NCBI GenBank assembly: GCA_027489295.1
Contig: JAIYAA010000012.1
Coordinates: 1-31,417 of the forward strand
Source: Sphingomonadales bacterium
GTDB lineage: Bacteria; Pseudomonadota; Alphaproteobacteria; Sphingomonadales; Sphingomonadaceae
DNA length: 31,417 nucleotides
Direction: 5' to 3'
A program made the translations under genes and the position numbers. The stretch's first letter is position 1. Every line of letters begins with the position of its first letter. The notes below the pieces were generated by a model, which saw only the letters and a program-made list of their open reading frames with translations, was not told the origin of the DNA and searched no databases. Shown here one piece after another: positions 9,094 through 16,300 of the stretch.

Positions 9094-9336
9094 ATGACTG
9101 ACCGTGCAGAAATCTTCGACATCGTCGCCGCGCAGATCGAACCCTTCAACAAGAAGGGCGTCGCGCTTTCCGATACCACCACCTTCGCCGGCGATCTCGA
9201 ATGGGACAGCCTGACGGTGATGGATTTCGTCGCCGCGATCGAGGACGAGTTCGACATCGTCATCACCATGAACATGCAGGCCGAGATCGAGAATGTCGGC
9301 CAGCTGGTCGACGCCGTGCAGAAGCTCAAGGGCTGA
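9094..9336 (+). CDS. Acyl carrier protein of the sphingolipid cluster
   Basis: This 80-residue acidic protein has the carrier-protein helix II motif EWDSLTVMDFVAAIEDEF. Ser39 is the predicted 4'-phosphopantetheine site (DSL). ATG at 9094 has AAGGA eight bases upstream. It ends five bases before the spt start, so the two are surely co-translated. It is distinct from the housekeeping AcpP, whose motif is usually DSLDTVEL. In Caulobacter a dedicated ACP encoded beside spt delivers the acyl chain used by serine palmitoyltransferase in place of acyl-CoA; this gene probably plays that part. Confidence 0.85.
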   Translation: MTDRAEIFDIVAAQIEPFNKKGVALSDTTTFAGDLEWDSLTVMDFVAAIEDEFDIVITMNMQAEIENVGQLVDAVQKLKG

Positions 9337-9341
9337 TCGCC

Positions 9342-10544
9342 ATGACCGACCTGATGAGCAAGTTCGACGGTCTGATCGCCGAGCGGCAGGCGCTGCTCGA
9401 CAGCGGCGTGATCGATCCATTCGCGATCGTGATGGAGCAGGTGAAATCGCCCACCGAGGCGGTGATCAAGGGCAAGGACACCATCCTGCTCGGCACCTAC
9501 AATTATATGGGCATGACGTTCGACAAGGACGTGATCCAGGCCGGCAAGGACGCGCTCGACCAGTTCGGCTCGGGCACCAACGGCAGCCGCATGCTCAACG
9601 GCACCTTCCGCGACCATATGGAAGTCGAGCAGGCGCTGCGCGATTTCTACGGCGTGTCGGGCGCGATCGTGTTCTCCACCGGCTACATGGCCAATCTGGG
9701 CATGATCTCGACGCTGGCGGGCAAGGGCGAGTACATCATCCTCGACGCCGACAGCCATGCCTCGATCTATGACGGCTGCAAGCAGGGCAATGCCGAGATC
9801 GTCCGCTTCCGCCACAACGACGTGGCGGACCTAGACAAGCGCCTCGGCCGCCTGCCGGCCGAAGCCGGCAAGCTGGTGGTGCTGGAGGGCGTCTACTCGA
9901 TGCTCGGCGACATCGCGCCGCTGAAGGAGATGGTCGCCGTCGCCAAGAAGCACGGCGCGATGGTGCTGGTCGACGAAGCGCACTCGATGGGCTTTTTCGG
10001 CCCCAATGGCCGCGGCGTCTATGAGGACCAGGGGCTCGAGGATCAGGTCGATTTCGTCGTCGGTACCTTCTCCAAGTCGGTCGGCACGGTCGGCGGCTTC
10101 TGCATCTCGAATCATCCGAAGTTCGAGGCGATCCGGCTGGCCTGCCGCGCGTACATCTTCACCGCCTCGCTGCCGCCCAGCGTGGTGGCAACCGCGGCAA
10201 CCTCGATCCGCAAGCTGGCCACCGCGCACGAGAAGCGCGCCCGGCTGTGGGCAAACGCCCGCATGCTGCACGGCGGCCTCACCGAAATGGGCTTCAAGCT
10301 CGGCACGTCGACGCCCGAAAGCGCGATCGTCGCGGTGATCCTGGAGGACCAGGAACAGGCGGTGATGATGTGGCAGGCGCTGCTGGAGAACGGCCTGTAC
10401 GTCAACATGGCGCGCCCGCCGGCGACTCCGGCCGGCACGTTCCTGTTGCGCTGCTCGCTGTGCGCCGAGCATCGCCCCGAGCAGATCGAGCGCGTGCTGG
10501 GCATGTTCCGCGCCGCCGGCCAGGCCATCGGGGTGATCGCCTAA
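9342..10544 (+). CDS. spt: Serine palmitoyltransferase
   Basis: This PLP-dependent alpha-oxoamine synthase (400 residues) condenses L-serine with a long acyl thioester to 3-ketodihydrosphingosine, the first committed step of sphingolipid synthesis, in the cytosol. Visible residues match the Sphingomonas paucimobilis enzyme with a constant offset of 20: H139 (DADSHASIYD, stacks on PLP), D211 and H214 (DEAH), K245 (GTFSKS, Schiff base) and R358 (NMARPP), corresponding to H159, D231, H234, K265 and R378. The substrate signature GSGTNGSRMLNG is intact. The N-terminus is about 20 residues shorter than the 420-residue S. paucimobilis protein. Sphingolipids replace or complement LPS in this group. 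The ceramide synthase step is not encoded in the window. Confidence 0.95.
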   Translation: MTDLMSKFDGLIAERQALLDSGVIDPFAIVMEQVKSPTEAVIKGKDTILLGTYNYMGMTFDKDVIQAGKDALDQFGSGTNGSRMLNGTFRDHMEVEQALRDFYGVSGAIVFSTGYMANLGMISTLAGKGEYIILDADSHASIYDGCKQGNAEIVRFRHNDVADLDKRLGRLPAEAGKLVVLEGVYSMLGDIAPLKEMVAVAKKHGAMVLVDEAHSMGFFGPNGRGVYEDQGLEDQVDFVVGTFSKSVGTVGGFCISNHPKFEAIRLACRAYIFTASLPPSVVATAATSIRKLATAHEKRARLWANARMLHGGLTEMGFKLGTSTPESAIVAVILEDQEQAVMMWQALLENGLYVNMARPPATPAGTFLLRCSLCAEHRPEQIERVLGMFRAAGQAIGVIA

Positions 10545-10587
10545 CCGGCTTTTCACTTTGGTTCCAAACGCCTAGAGTCGGGGCCGG

Positions 10588-12552
10588 ATGAGCGAAGCGA
10601 TCCCGTCTCTGGAGCGTTCGGTTCACGCGAAGAACTGGCGCCTGCTGTTGCTGGGCGCACTGGCCATTGCGGGCGTACTGGTGCTGGGCGCGCTGATCCT
10701 CATCCAGCAGCGCACCGATCGCGAACGCGATAGCGCCATCGCGCTCCAGCAACACAGTTTCGAAGTTATCCTGCGGGCCAATCAGCTTTCCGGCGGCATT
10801 GCGGCGGCGGAGGCAGCGCTGGGCCGCTACGTGGTCAGCGCGGATCGCAACCTCGGCCAGCAATATACCGATCAATGGTCGCGGGCGGGCGAGCAGTTGC
10901 AGCGGCTGCGCCAGTTGACCGGCGACAACGACCCCCAGCAGCGGCAGATCCGCGCGCTCCAGCGTGCCTTTGCCGAACGGGGCAAGGAACTGGACGCGAC
11001 CGCGCTCTACACCACCTACAAGCGCGATCGCGACGCCTGGGGTGCCTATTACCAGGTGCGCGAAAGCGCCGCCCGCAAGCAGGTGGAGACCCTCCTCGAA
11101 GACATTGTCGAGCAGGAGCGCGGCCTGCTGCGCGAACGCACCCGCGCCGCGGACCAGCTGATCGAGAACAGCAGCTATGCCGCGCGCGTGCTCACCGGCT
11201 TCGGCCTGGTGATCGCGCTGGGCGCCGTCGTGCTGGGGTGGCTCGCGATCGAGGCGCAGGGGGATCGCGCGCTGGCCGATGCGGATGCTGCCTGGGAGCG
11301 GGAACGCGCCGGCCAGCTGCGCGAGGCGGTCGCCGCCGCGACAGCTCAGCTGCGCGAGGAAGCACGCGAACGCGAAGGCGCCGAGGCCAAGCTGCGCCAG
11401 GCCCAGAAGATGGACGCGGTGGGCCAGCTGACTGGCGGTATCGCGCATGATTTCAACAATATGCTCGCCGTTGTTCTGGGCGGGGTGGAGCTGGCGCGGC
11501 GGCAGATCGAGGCCGATCCGTGCGAAGCCGCCCGCCATCTCGACAACGCGATGGAAGGGGCGCACCGCGCCGCGGCGCTCACCCGCCAGCTGCTCGCCTT
11601 CTCGCGCTCCGAATCGCTGGCACCCGAGGCGGTCGATGCCGGCATGCTGATCCGCGGCATGCGGGACCTGCTCGATCGCACGCTGGGCGACACGATCCGG
11701 GTGGAGGCGCAGGATCGCGGGCTGGGCTGGCGGATCTGGGTCGATCGCCACCAGCTCGAAAACGCCGTGCTCAACTTGGCGGTGAACGCGCGCGACGCGA
11801 TGAACGGTCGCGGCACGCTTACCATCACCACCGGCGAATCGCGGCTGGCGGCGAACGAGGTGGGGCATTGCGCGGCGGGCGACTATGTTTCGGTCGCGGT
11901 GCGCGATACCGGCTGCGGGATGACGCCCGAGGTGCTGGAGCGGGTGTTCGAGCCGTTCTTCACCACCAAGCCCGTGGGCAAGGGCACCGGCCTCGGGCTC
12001 AGCCAGATCTTCGGCTTCGTCCGCCAGTCGGGCGGCGGCATCGCGATCGAGACGGCGCCCGGCGAGGGCGCGACGGTGACGCTGTACCTGCCGCGCTACA
12101 AGGGGGCGGTCGCTGCCGGCCCGGCCCCGGTTCTGCAGGTCGATGCCGATGAGGAGCAGTCGGGCGTGCGCTACGACATTCTCGTCGTCGAGGACGATCC
12201 GCGGGTGCTGGCAGCGACACTGGCGGCACTGCGCGAACTCGGCCACCGCGCGGTCGGCTGTGCTGATCCGCTGAAGGCGCCGGCCGCGCTCGAATCGATG
12301 CCGACGCTGGATCTGGTGATGACCGACGTGCTGATGCCCGGCCAGACCGGCCCGGAGATGATTGCCTGCGTGGAGGGGCAGCTGCGCGGCGCCGCGGTGC
12401 TGTTCGTCACCGGCTTCACCGGCGAGGCGAGCGCCGAACAACTGCGCGACCGCCCGGTGCTGCGCAAGCCGTTCACCGTCGCGGCGCTGTCGCGGGCCGT
12501 GCGGGAAGCGGTGGAAGGCGAGGCGCGGCGGGTGGCGCAGGCGGCGGAATAG
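10588..12552 (+). CDS. Hybrid sensor histidine kinase, CHASE3-like sensor and C-terminal receiver
   Basis: This 654-residue inner-membrane protein has TM1 at about 19-40, a periplasmic all-helical CHASE3-like sensor at about 45-190, TM2 at about 199-221 and a coiled coil at about 225-273. HisKA carries phospho-accepting H287 (GGIAHDFNN). HATPase_c has an N-box around N396-N400, DTGCGM from D440, FEPFFTTK near 455 and GKGTGLGLS near 465. A receiver domain spans 529-645 with acidic pair E535-D537, phospho-acceptor D580 and K627. The HDFNN signature marks the PAS-type 'HisKA_4-like' kinases common in alphaproteobacteria. No separate response-regulator gene is adjacent, so output must go to an unlinked partner or phosphotransferase. 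It starts 43 bp after spt; whether it is linked to sphingolipid or envelope stress is unknown. Confidence 0.9.
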   Translation: MSEAIPSLERSVHAKNWRLLLLGALAIAGVLVLGALILIQQRTDRERDSAIALQQHSFEVILRANQLSGGIAAAEAALGRYVVSADRNLGQQYTDQWSRAGEQLQRLRQLTGDNDPQQRQIRALQRAFAERGKELDATALYTTYKRDRDAWGAYYQVRESAARKQVETLLEDIVEQERGLLRERTRAADQLIENSSYAARVLTGFGLVIALGAVVLGWLAIEAQGDRALADADAAWERERAGQLREAVAAATAQLREEAREREGAEAKLRQAQKMDAVGQLTGGIAHDFNNMLAVVLGGVELARRQIEADPCEAARHLDNAMEGAHRAAALTRQLLAFSRSESLAPEAVDAGMLIRGMRDLLDRTLGDTIRVEAQDRGLGWRIWVDRHQLENAVLNLAVNARDAMNGRGTLTITTGESRLAANEVGHCAAGDYVSVAVRDTGCGMTPEVLERVFEPFFTTKPVGKGTGLGLSQIFGFVRQSGGGIAIETAPGEGATVTLYLPRYKGAVAAGPAPVLQVDADEEQSGVRYDILVVEDDPRVLAATLAALRELGHRAVGCADPLKAPAALESMPTLDLVMTDVLMPGQTGPEMIACVEGQLRGAAVLFVTGFTGEASAEQLRDRPVLRKPFTVAALSRAVREAVEGEARRVAQAAE

Positions 12553-12584
12553 CCTATGCACCCGTGATCCGGGGGAGGGGTGGA

Positions 12585-13349
12585 ATGCGCAGACTGCTGC
12601 TGGCAATGCTATCGGTCGTAATGGTCGGTGCCTGTACGACGCCAGATGCACCGACCGCAAACAGGACCACCGCAGCCGTTTCAGGCGCCATGGTCCGCTA
12701 TCTAGCGCGCGGGATCTACGAAAGCCTGGCGGCGCGGTCCTGTGCCGAGCCCCCTTCGGAGCGGTTGCGAGCGGTCGAGCGGGAAGAGGCAGCCTTCGCA
12801 GCCGCGCTCGAAAGCACCCTGGTGGGGCCGGTCGCAGAGCATGTCGCGCTCGCGAAAGAAGATGTCGCCTTCCTGAGCAAGTCGAACGCGCTTTCGTGCT
12901 GGGGGAAGAGCGAGCGTGATTTCGCTGACCTTCACCGCGAAATGTTCTTCGACAGCGTAGAGACGTTACGGGACGAATTGCGGCATCCGAATTTTCGACC
13001 GCAGTCGATTCGCGGCCTGGATCGGTACAGCATGCCCCGCGGTGCCGAGTTCCGAAGGCTCGTCCGATCGGTGCTCGATTCCATCCGCTGGAAATGCACG
13101 GCAACCGACCAGCGGCCGTTCCTGGCGGCCGCGGAACCCGAGGTGGCACAATTCGCACAGCGCATCGAGCGAACGCAATTCGCCGGGCAGTTCGCGATTG
13201 CCAAGGCGGACCTTGCGTTCCTGGATCAATATATCGCTTCGAATTGCGCGTTGACGCCCGTCGAGGTGATGCCGGTGGCGGAGAGGAATGCGCGCCTGTC
13301 GACCCTGTCGCGTCGCATTGCCGCGGCGGAACGGATCGCGGGCATCTGA
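12585..13349 (+). CDS. Predicted lipoprotein with tandem-duplicated domain, unknown function
   Basis: I do not recognise the family. ATG at 12585 has a strong GGGGGAGGGG upstream and gives a lipoprotein signal (MRRLLLAMLSVVMVGAC, lipid-accepting C17); a GTG at 12564 in the same frame is less likely. The mature part (254 residues overall) appears internally duplicated. C53...AKEDVAFL...C105 matches C171...AKADLAFL...C221, with near-equal Cys spacing (52 and 50 residues) and similar flanking helices. Two disulfides in a periplasmic helical repeat are plausible. It follows the kinase by 32 bp on the same strand and may be co-transcribed. It ends eight bases from the convergent TetR stop. Confidence 0.7.
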   Translation: MRRLLLAMLSVVMVGACTTPDAPTANRTTAAVSGAMVRYLARGIYESLAARSCAEPPSERLRAVEREEAAFAAALESTLVGPVAEHVALAKEDVAFLSKSNALSCWGKSERDFADLHREMFFDSVETLRDELRHPNFRPQSIRGLDRYSMPRGAEFRRLVRSVLDSIRWKCTATDQRPFLAAAEPEVAQFAQRIERTQFAGQFAIAKADLAFLDQYIASNCALTPVEVMPVAERNARLSTLSRRIAAAERIAGI

Positions 13350-13362
13350 GCGAAGACTCAGA
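13345..13362. terminator. Short hairpin at convergent gene ends
   Basis: TCTGAG (13345-13350) and CTCAGA (13357-13362) pair around a six-base loop. The stop codons of both the lipoprotein (plus) and the TetR gene (minus) lie inside it. There is no U-tract and the stem is short, so termination strength is doubtful. Confidence 0.3.
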
Positions 13363-13945
13363 CCCCCGCCTCGATCCGCCCGCGCAGCATCGCCGCACCA
13401 AGCTCCCGTGCCTTCTCCCGCGGCAGGCCCAGCGCGCGGGCCATGGGCGCGCCGAGCAACGCGTCGCCCAGCGCCATCAGCGTCAGCTGCAGCGTTTCCT
13501 CGCGCAACGGCACGCGGGCGTCCTGGCCTTCGCTGATGCGGTCGACCAGCCGATGGATCGCCTCCAGGATCGGATCCAGCGCGTCCTGATTGCCGGTGAG
13601 GATCATCCAGCTGGCGAGCGCGCCCGCGCCTTCGCGATCGAACGCATCGAAGGTGAGGTCCACCACTTCGCGCAGGTCATGATCGGTGCTGCGGGCGCGC
13701 AGCACCGCCTCGCCGATCTTGGCGGTCACCACCTCGGCGATGCTCGCCGCCAGCGCCTTTTGCAGCCCTGCCGCCGAGCCGAAATGGTGCAGCAGATTGG
13801 CGTGCGTTCGCCCGATCCGCGCGGAGACGGCCTTGAGCGTTACCGCTTGCGGGCCGTCCTCGATCAGCAGCGTGCGGGCGGCCTCGAGGGCGGCATCGCG
13901 GGATTCTTCGGGGGAGAGGCGCCGCCGCGCCGGCTTGGTCGTCAA
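13358..13945 (-). CDS. TetR/AcrR-family transcriptional regulator
   Basis: This 195-residue regulator has an N-terminal helix-turn-helix: SRDAALEAARTLLIEDG, then VTLKAVSARIGRTHANLLHHFGSAAGLQKAL (about residues 34-65), where the last part is the recognition helix followed by the conserved YxHF-like segment (LLHHFGS). The C-terminal ~130 residues form the ligand-binding and dimer domain with no recognisable effector signature. There is no ATG at a suitable place. TTG at 13945 gives the expected N-terminus (MTTKPARRRLS) with GAAAGG ten bases upstream. The start region overlaps a palindrome that may be its own operator. The upstream neighbour on the same strand is a GNAT gene, 74 bp away. Confidence 0.85.
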   Translation of the reverse strand: MTTKPARRRLSPEESRDAALEAARTLLIEDGPQAVTLKAVSARIGRTHANLLHHFGSAAGLQKALAASIAEVVTAKIGEAVLRARSTDHDLREVVDLTFDAFDREGAGALASWMILTGNQDALDPILEAIHRLVDRISEGQDARVPLREETLQLTLMALGDALLGAPMARALGLPREKARELGAAMLRGRIEAGV

Positions 13946-13950
13946 CTGTT

Positions 13951-13967
13951 CGGAACCTTTCGTTCCG
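13951..13967. promoter_or_regulatory. Candidate TetR auto-operator or ribosome-binding-site hairpin
   Basis: CGGAACctttcGTTCCG has two perfect 6-bp arms and a 5-bp spacer, ending five bases before the TetR TTG start. Read on the minus strand, the likely Shine-Dalgarno GAAAGG lies in the loop. It could bind the regulator as a dimer, or fold in RNA. Confidence 0.4.
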
Positions 13968-14019
13968 GGCGGCTTAGTCCAGCCGGCGCGCGGGGGGAAG
14001 GCGTGGCTCCGGCCCGGAG

Positions 14020-14565
14020 TCACGCCGCCAGTCGCGGTTCCGGATGCGGATGGGCGGCCTCGGCGTCGAGATCCAGTTCGAACGCTGCGCACGGCATCTC
14101 GCCGCCGCGGCCCTTCGACCAGACCGGTTCGACGAGTCCCGTCGGCGTGAACCCGAGCTTGCGCAGCACCCGCCCGGAGGCGGGGTTGTCGACCGCGTGG
14201 CGCGCCGTCACCTTGCGGATACCGGCGGCGCGTGCGGCAGCCAGCACCCCGCGCGCCGCCTCGGTGGCATAGCCCTTGCCCCAGGCCGAGGGGGTGAACC
14301 AGTAACCGAGTTCGTGCGACTCGCCGCGTACCGCGTCGATACTTGTGCAGCCGATCAGCGTCACCGTGCCCGCCCGATGCTCGAACACCAGGAAGCACAT
14401 CTCGGTCCAATGGGCGAGGAAGGTTTCGGCCGCTTCGATCGAATAGGGCCAGGGCGCGCGCGACAGGTTGCGCACGACGGCCTCGTGGTCGATCGCCCGG
14501 GCAAGGGCGGGGGCGTCCTCGGGCCAGCCGGGACGTAACGTCAGTCTTTGGGTCCGCACGAACAT
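14020..14565 (-). CDS. GNAT-family N-acetyltransferase (RimJ/RimL type)
   Basis: This 181-residue acetyl-CoA-dependent acyltransferase has an N-terminal strand VRTQRLTLRPGWPEDAPAL, the YWFTPSAWGKGYATEAARGVL segment (about 90-112; the Q/RxxGxG/A-type pyrophosphate loop is represented here by WGKGYA), and NPASGRVLRKLGF, the classic C-terminal helix of the RimJ/RimL group. Substrates in this group range from ribosomal-protein N-termini to small amines and antibiotics, so the substrate is not predictable. ATG at 14563-14565 has GAGGAG at good spacing. The gene is separated from the upstream rpmA by an intrinsic terminator. Confidence 0.88.
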   Translation of the reverse strand: MFVRTQRLTLRPGWPEDAPALARAIDHEAVVRNLSRAPWPYSIEAAETFLAHWTEMCFLVFEHRAGTVTLIGCTSIDAVRGESHELGYWFTPSAWGKGYATEAARGVLAAARAAGIRKVTARHAVDNPASGRVLRKLGFTPTGLVEPVWSKGRGGEMPCAAFELDLDAEAAHPHPEPRLAA

Positions 14566-14594
14566 GACCAATACTCCTCGGTCCTGCAGCTCCC

Positions 14595-14615
14595 CACGCC
14601 GTTTCCAATGGCGTG
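14595..14615. repeat. Small inverted repeat upstream of the GNAT gene
   Basis: CACGCC (14595-14600) and GGCGTG (14610-14615) pair around a nine-base loop, 30 bp upstream of the GNAT start. It could be an operator or an mRNA leader hairpin. The function is not known. Confidence 0.25.
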
Positions 14616-14649
14616 CGGGTGTTGCGCTGCGATTGCAGGGAGCAAGAAA

Positions 14650-14680
14650 AAAGGGAGACCGGGGCGACCCGTCTCCCTTT
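14650..14680 (-). terminator. Intrinsic terminator of rplU-rpmA
   Basis: AAAGGGAGAC and GTCTCCCTTT form a perfect 10-bp stem with an 11-base loop, flanked by an A-run on one side and a T-run on the other. Read on the minus strand it lies 60 bp after the rpmA stop and ends in T6, a textbook rho-independent terminator. The flanking A/T runs would let it work in both directions. Confidence 0.85.
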
Positions 14681-14740
14681 TTCGGTTGGTTCATCCGAAC
14701 CCGGGTCGCCCTGGTGGGCAACCCGTGCGGTCGCCCGATG

Positions 14741-15010
14741 TTATTCGGCCGCCTCGGCAATCATGTCTACGGAGCAGAACTTGCGACCAAGCTTGCCTTC
14801 CTTGAACGACACGCGGCCTTCGACGAGCGCGAAAAGGGTATGGTCCTTGCCCATGCCCACGTTCACGCCCGGGTAGAATTTGGTGCCACGCTGGCGCACG
14901 AGAATGTTGCCGGCGAGAACCGTCTCGCCGCCGAACTTCTTCACGCCAAGACGACGGCCAGCAGAGTCGCGACCGTTGCGGGACGAGCCGCCTGCCTTCT
15001 TATGTGCCAT
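14741..15010 (-). CDS. rpmA: 50S ribosomal protein L27
   Basis: This 89-residue ribosomal protein has an N-terminal tail that reaches the peptidyl-transferase centre. It begins [24 protein letters not shown] and contains [18 protein letters not shown] and the [18 protein letters not shown] core, all standard. It starts directly with the mature-type AHKKAGGS sequence, so it lacks the cleavable N-terminal extension seen in Firmicutes. The start is preceded by GAGGAG. It follows rplU by 30 bp in one operon. Confidence 0.98.
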   Translation of the reverse strand: MAHKKAGGSSRNGRDSAGRRLGVKKFGGETVLAGNILVRQRGTKFYPGVNVGMGKDHTLFALVEGRVSFKEGKLGRKFCSVDMIAEAAE

Positions 15011-15040
15011 TGTCTATACTCCTCGTATCTCGTCCGAAGC

Positions 15041-15346
15041 TCAGTTCGCCGCGCCGATGGCGGTGATCTTGAGGATCGTGTGCTGCTGGCGATGGCCGTT
15101 CTTGCGGCGATAGTTGTGCCGGCGGCGCTTCTTGAAAACGATGACCTTCTCGCCCTTCGCCTGCGCGATGATCTCGGCAGAAACGGTCAGGCCGTCGGTC
15201 GGCTTCAGCTCGCCGCCATCGCCGGCAAGCAGGACGTCGCCCAGCGTCACCGTCGAACCGGCTTCGCCGTCGAGCTTCTCGACGACGATCTTGTCTCCTG
15301 CGGCAACGCGATACTGCTTGCCGCCCGTGCGCACGATAGCGAACAT
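15041..15346 (-). CDS. rplU: 50S ribosomal protein L21
   Basis: This 101-residue 23S rRNA-binding protein of the large subunit has the characteristic start [18 protein letters not shown] and the basic signature [21 protein letters not shown] near residues 68-90. The ATG at 15346 fits the family; a longer in-frame start at 15439 would add a non-homologous 31 residues. It is first in the rplU-rpmA operon. Its 5' leader is about 60 bases from the predicted promoter. Confidence 0.97.
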   Translation of the reverse strand: MFAIVRTGGKQYRVAAGDKIVVEKLDGEAGSTVTLGDVLLAGDGGELKPTDGLTVSAEIIAQAKGEKVIVFKKRRRHNYRRKNGHRQQHTILKITAIGAAN

Positions 15347-15412
15347 CGGTCTCTTCTCTGGTTCAAATGCATGTGCCCGCCAAGGTTGCACCTCGGCAGG
15401 AGGAAGGGCGCA

Positions 15413-15439
15413 ACTATGCGAGGGGGGCGGGATTGTCAA
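15413..15439 (-). promoter_or_regulatory. Candidate sigma-70 promoter of rplU-rpmA
   Basis: On the minus strand a perfect TTGACA (15439-15434) is followed after 15 bp by CATAGT (15418-15413, four of six matches to TATAAT). The spacing is shorter than ideal. It lies 67-93 bp upstream of the rplU start, in the 147-bp gap after hspQ. Confidence 0.5.
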
Positions 15440-15493
15440 CCGTTTCGCAAGGAGGACCTGCGATTTTCCGGGACATTCGCACCCCTGGCGCCC

Positions 15494-15874
15494 CTAGTGG
15501 CGGTGATTCCGCTTCAGCAGGTACCGGCCGGCGTCGAAACGCTCGAACAGGCCGCTGATACCGGGGTGATCGACCGGTTCGTCGCTCTCGTCGGCCACAA
15601 GGTTCTGCTGGCTGACATAGGCGATATAGGTCGAGTCGTCGTTCTCGGCGAGCAAGTGGTAGAAGGGTTGATCCTTCGCCGGCTGCATGTCCGCGGGAAT
15701 CGAATCGTACCACTCGTCGGTGTTGGCGAAGACGGGATCGACGTCGAAGATCACGCCGCGGAAGTCGAGCAGGCGGTGCCGCACCACATCGCCGATCGTG
15801 AAGCGCGCGCTGGCGATCGGAGGCATCGGCGTACCGGAGGAACGGTCGGTAAGCGAACCATTGGTTTCTGACAT
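15494..15874 (-). CDS. hspQ: Heat shock protein HspQ / hemimethylated-DNA-binding YccV family
   Basis: This ~126-residue small cytoplasmic protein has the YccV-like domain running from about residue 20 to the end: ARFTIGDVVRHRLLDFRGVIFDVDPVF, then WYDSIP and QPFYHLLAENDDSTYIAYVSQQNLV. In E. coli HspQ binds hemimethylated oriC DNA and acts as an adaptor that modulates Lon protease. The Ser/Thr-rich N-terminal ~20 residues are an extension. ATG at 15874 is preferred because a promoter ends seven bases before it; ATG at 15880 is the alternative. No Shine-Dalgarno is visible, consistent with a leaderless message. Confidence 0.9.
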   Translation of the reverse strand: MSETNGSLTDRSSGTPMPPIASARFTIGDVVRHRLLDFRGVIFDVDPVFANTDEWYDSIPADMQPAKDQPFYHLLAENDDSTYIAYVSQQNLVADESDEPVDHPGISGLFERFDAGRYLLKRNHRH

Positions 15875-15881
15875 GGTCATC

Positions 15882-15910
15882 AATCTAGGGACGCGGAGGC
15901 GCAACGGCAA
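15882..15910 (-). promoter_or_regulatory. Sigma-70-like promoter giving leaderless hspQ mRNA
   Basis: On the minus strand TTGCCG (15910-15905) is separated by 17 bp from TAGATT (15887-15882); each matches consensus at four of six positions. Seven bases then lead to ATG at 15874, so transcription should begin at or next to the start codon. Confidence 0.5.
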
Positions 15911-16103
15911 CGGTGGACACATGGGTAGGGGCGCGTGGGGCAATCCCGTTCCGGGAAGCGCGGGCCCGGTGCGGCGGTCGCCGCGATGCGAAAAAAACTT
16001 CGGCGAACCCGCTTGCGGCCCCCAAAACTTTGCGCTAGTGGCCGCGCCTCACAGCGACCGGTACGCAGGTTGGGGCTTCCCCAGAGTGCGTATCCTCCCA
16101 TGC

Positions 16104-16195
<92 letters not shown>

Positions 16196-16300
16196 GGGAC
16201 CCTCGCTGCGCTTTGCCTTTACCCGCATGTGCGCCCCCGAAATCTCCTTTCGATGCCAGCCTTAGGGCGTCTTCCGCCCGCCGTTGAGGCGCCCCGCGCG

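Noticed and set aside
10402..13401. 999-codon minus-strand open frame
   Set aside because: It is antisense to the histidine kinase and lipoprotein genes, is rich in Arg/His/Ala, and has no recognisable domain.
15347..15493. L21 leader riboswitch-like element upstream of rplU
   Set aside because: The gap is short and I could not find a conserved leader fold; only a promoter candidate is supported.
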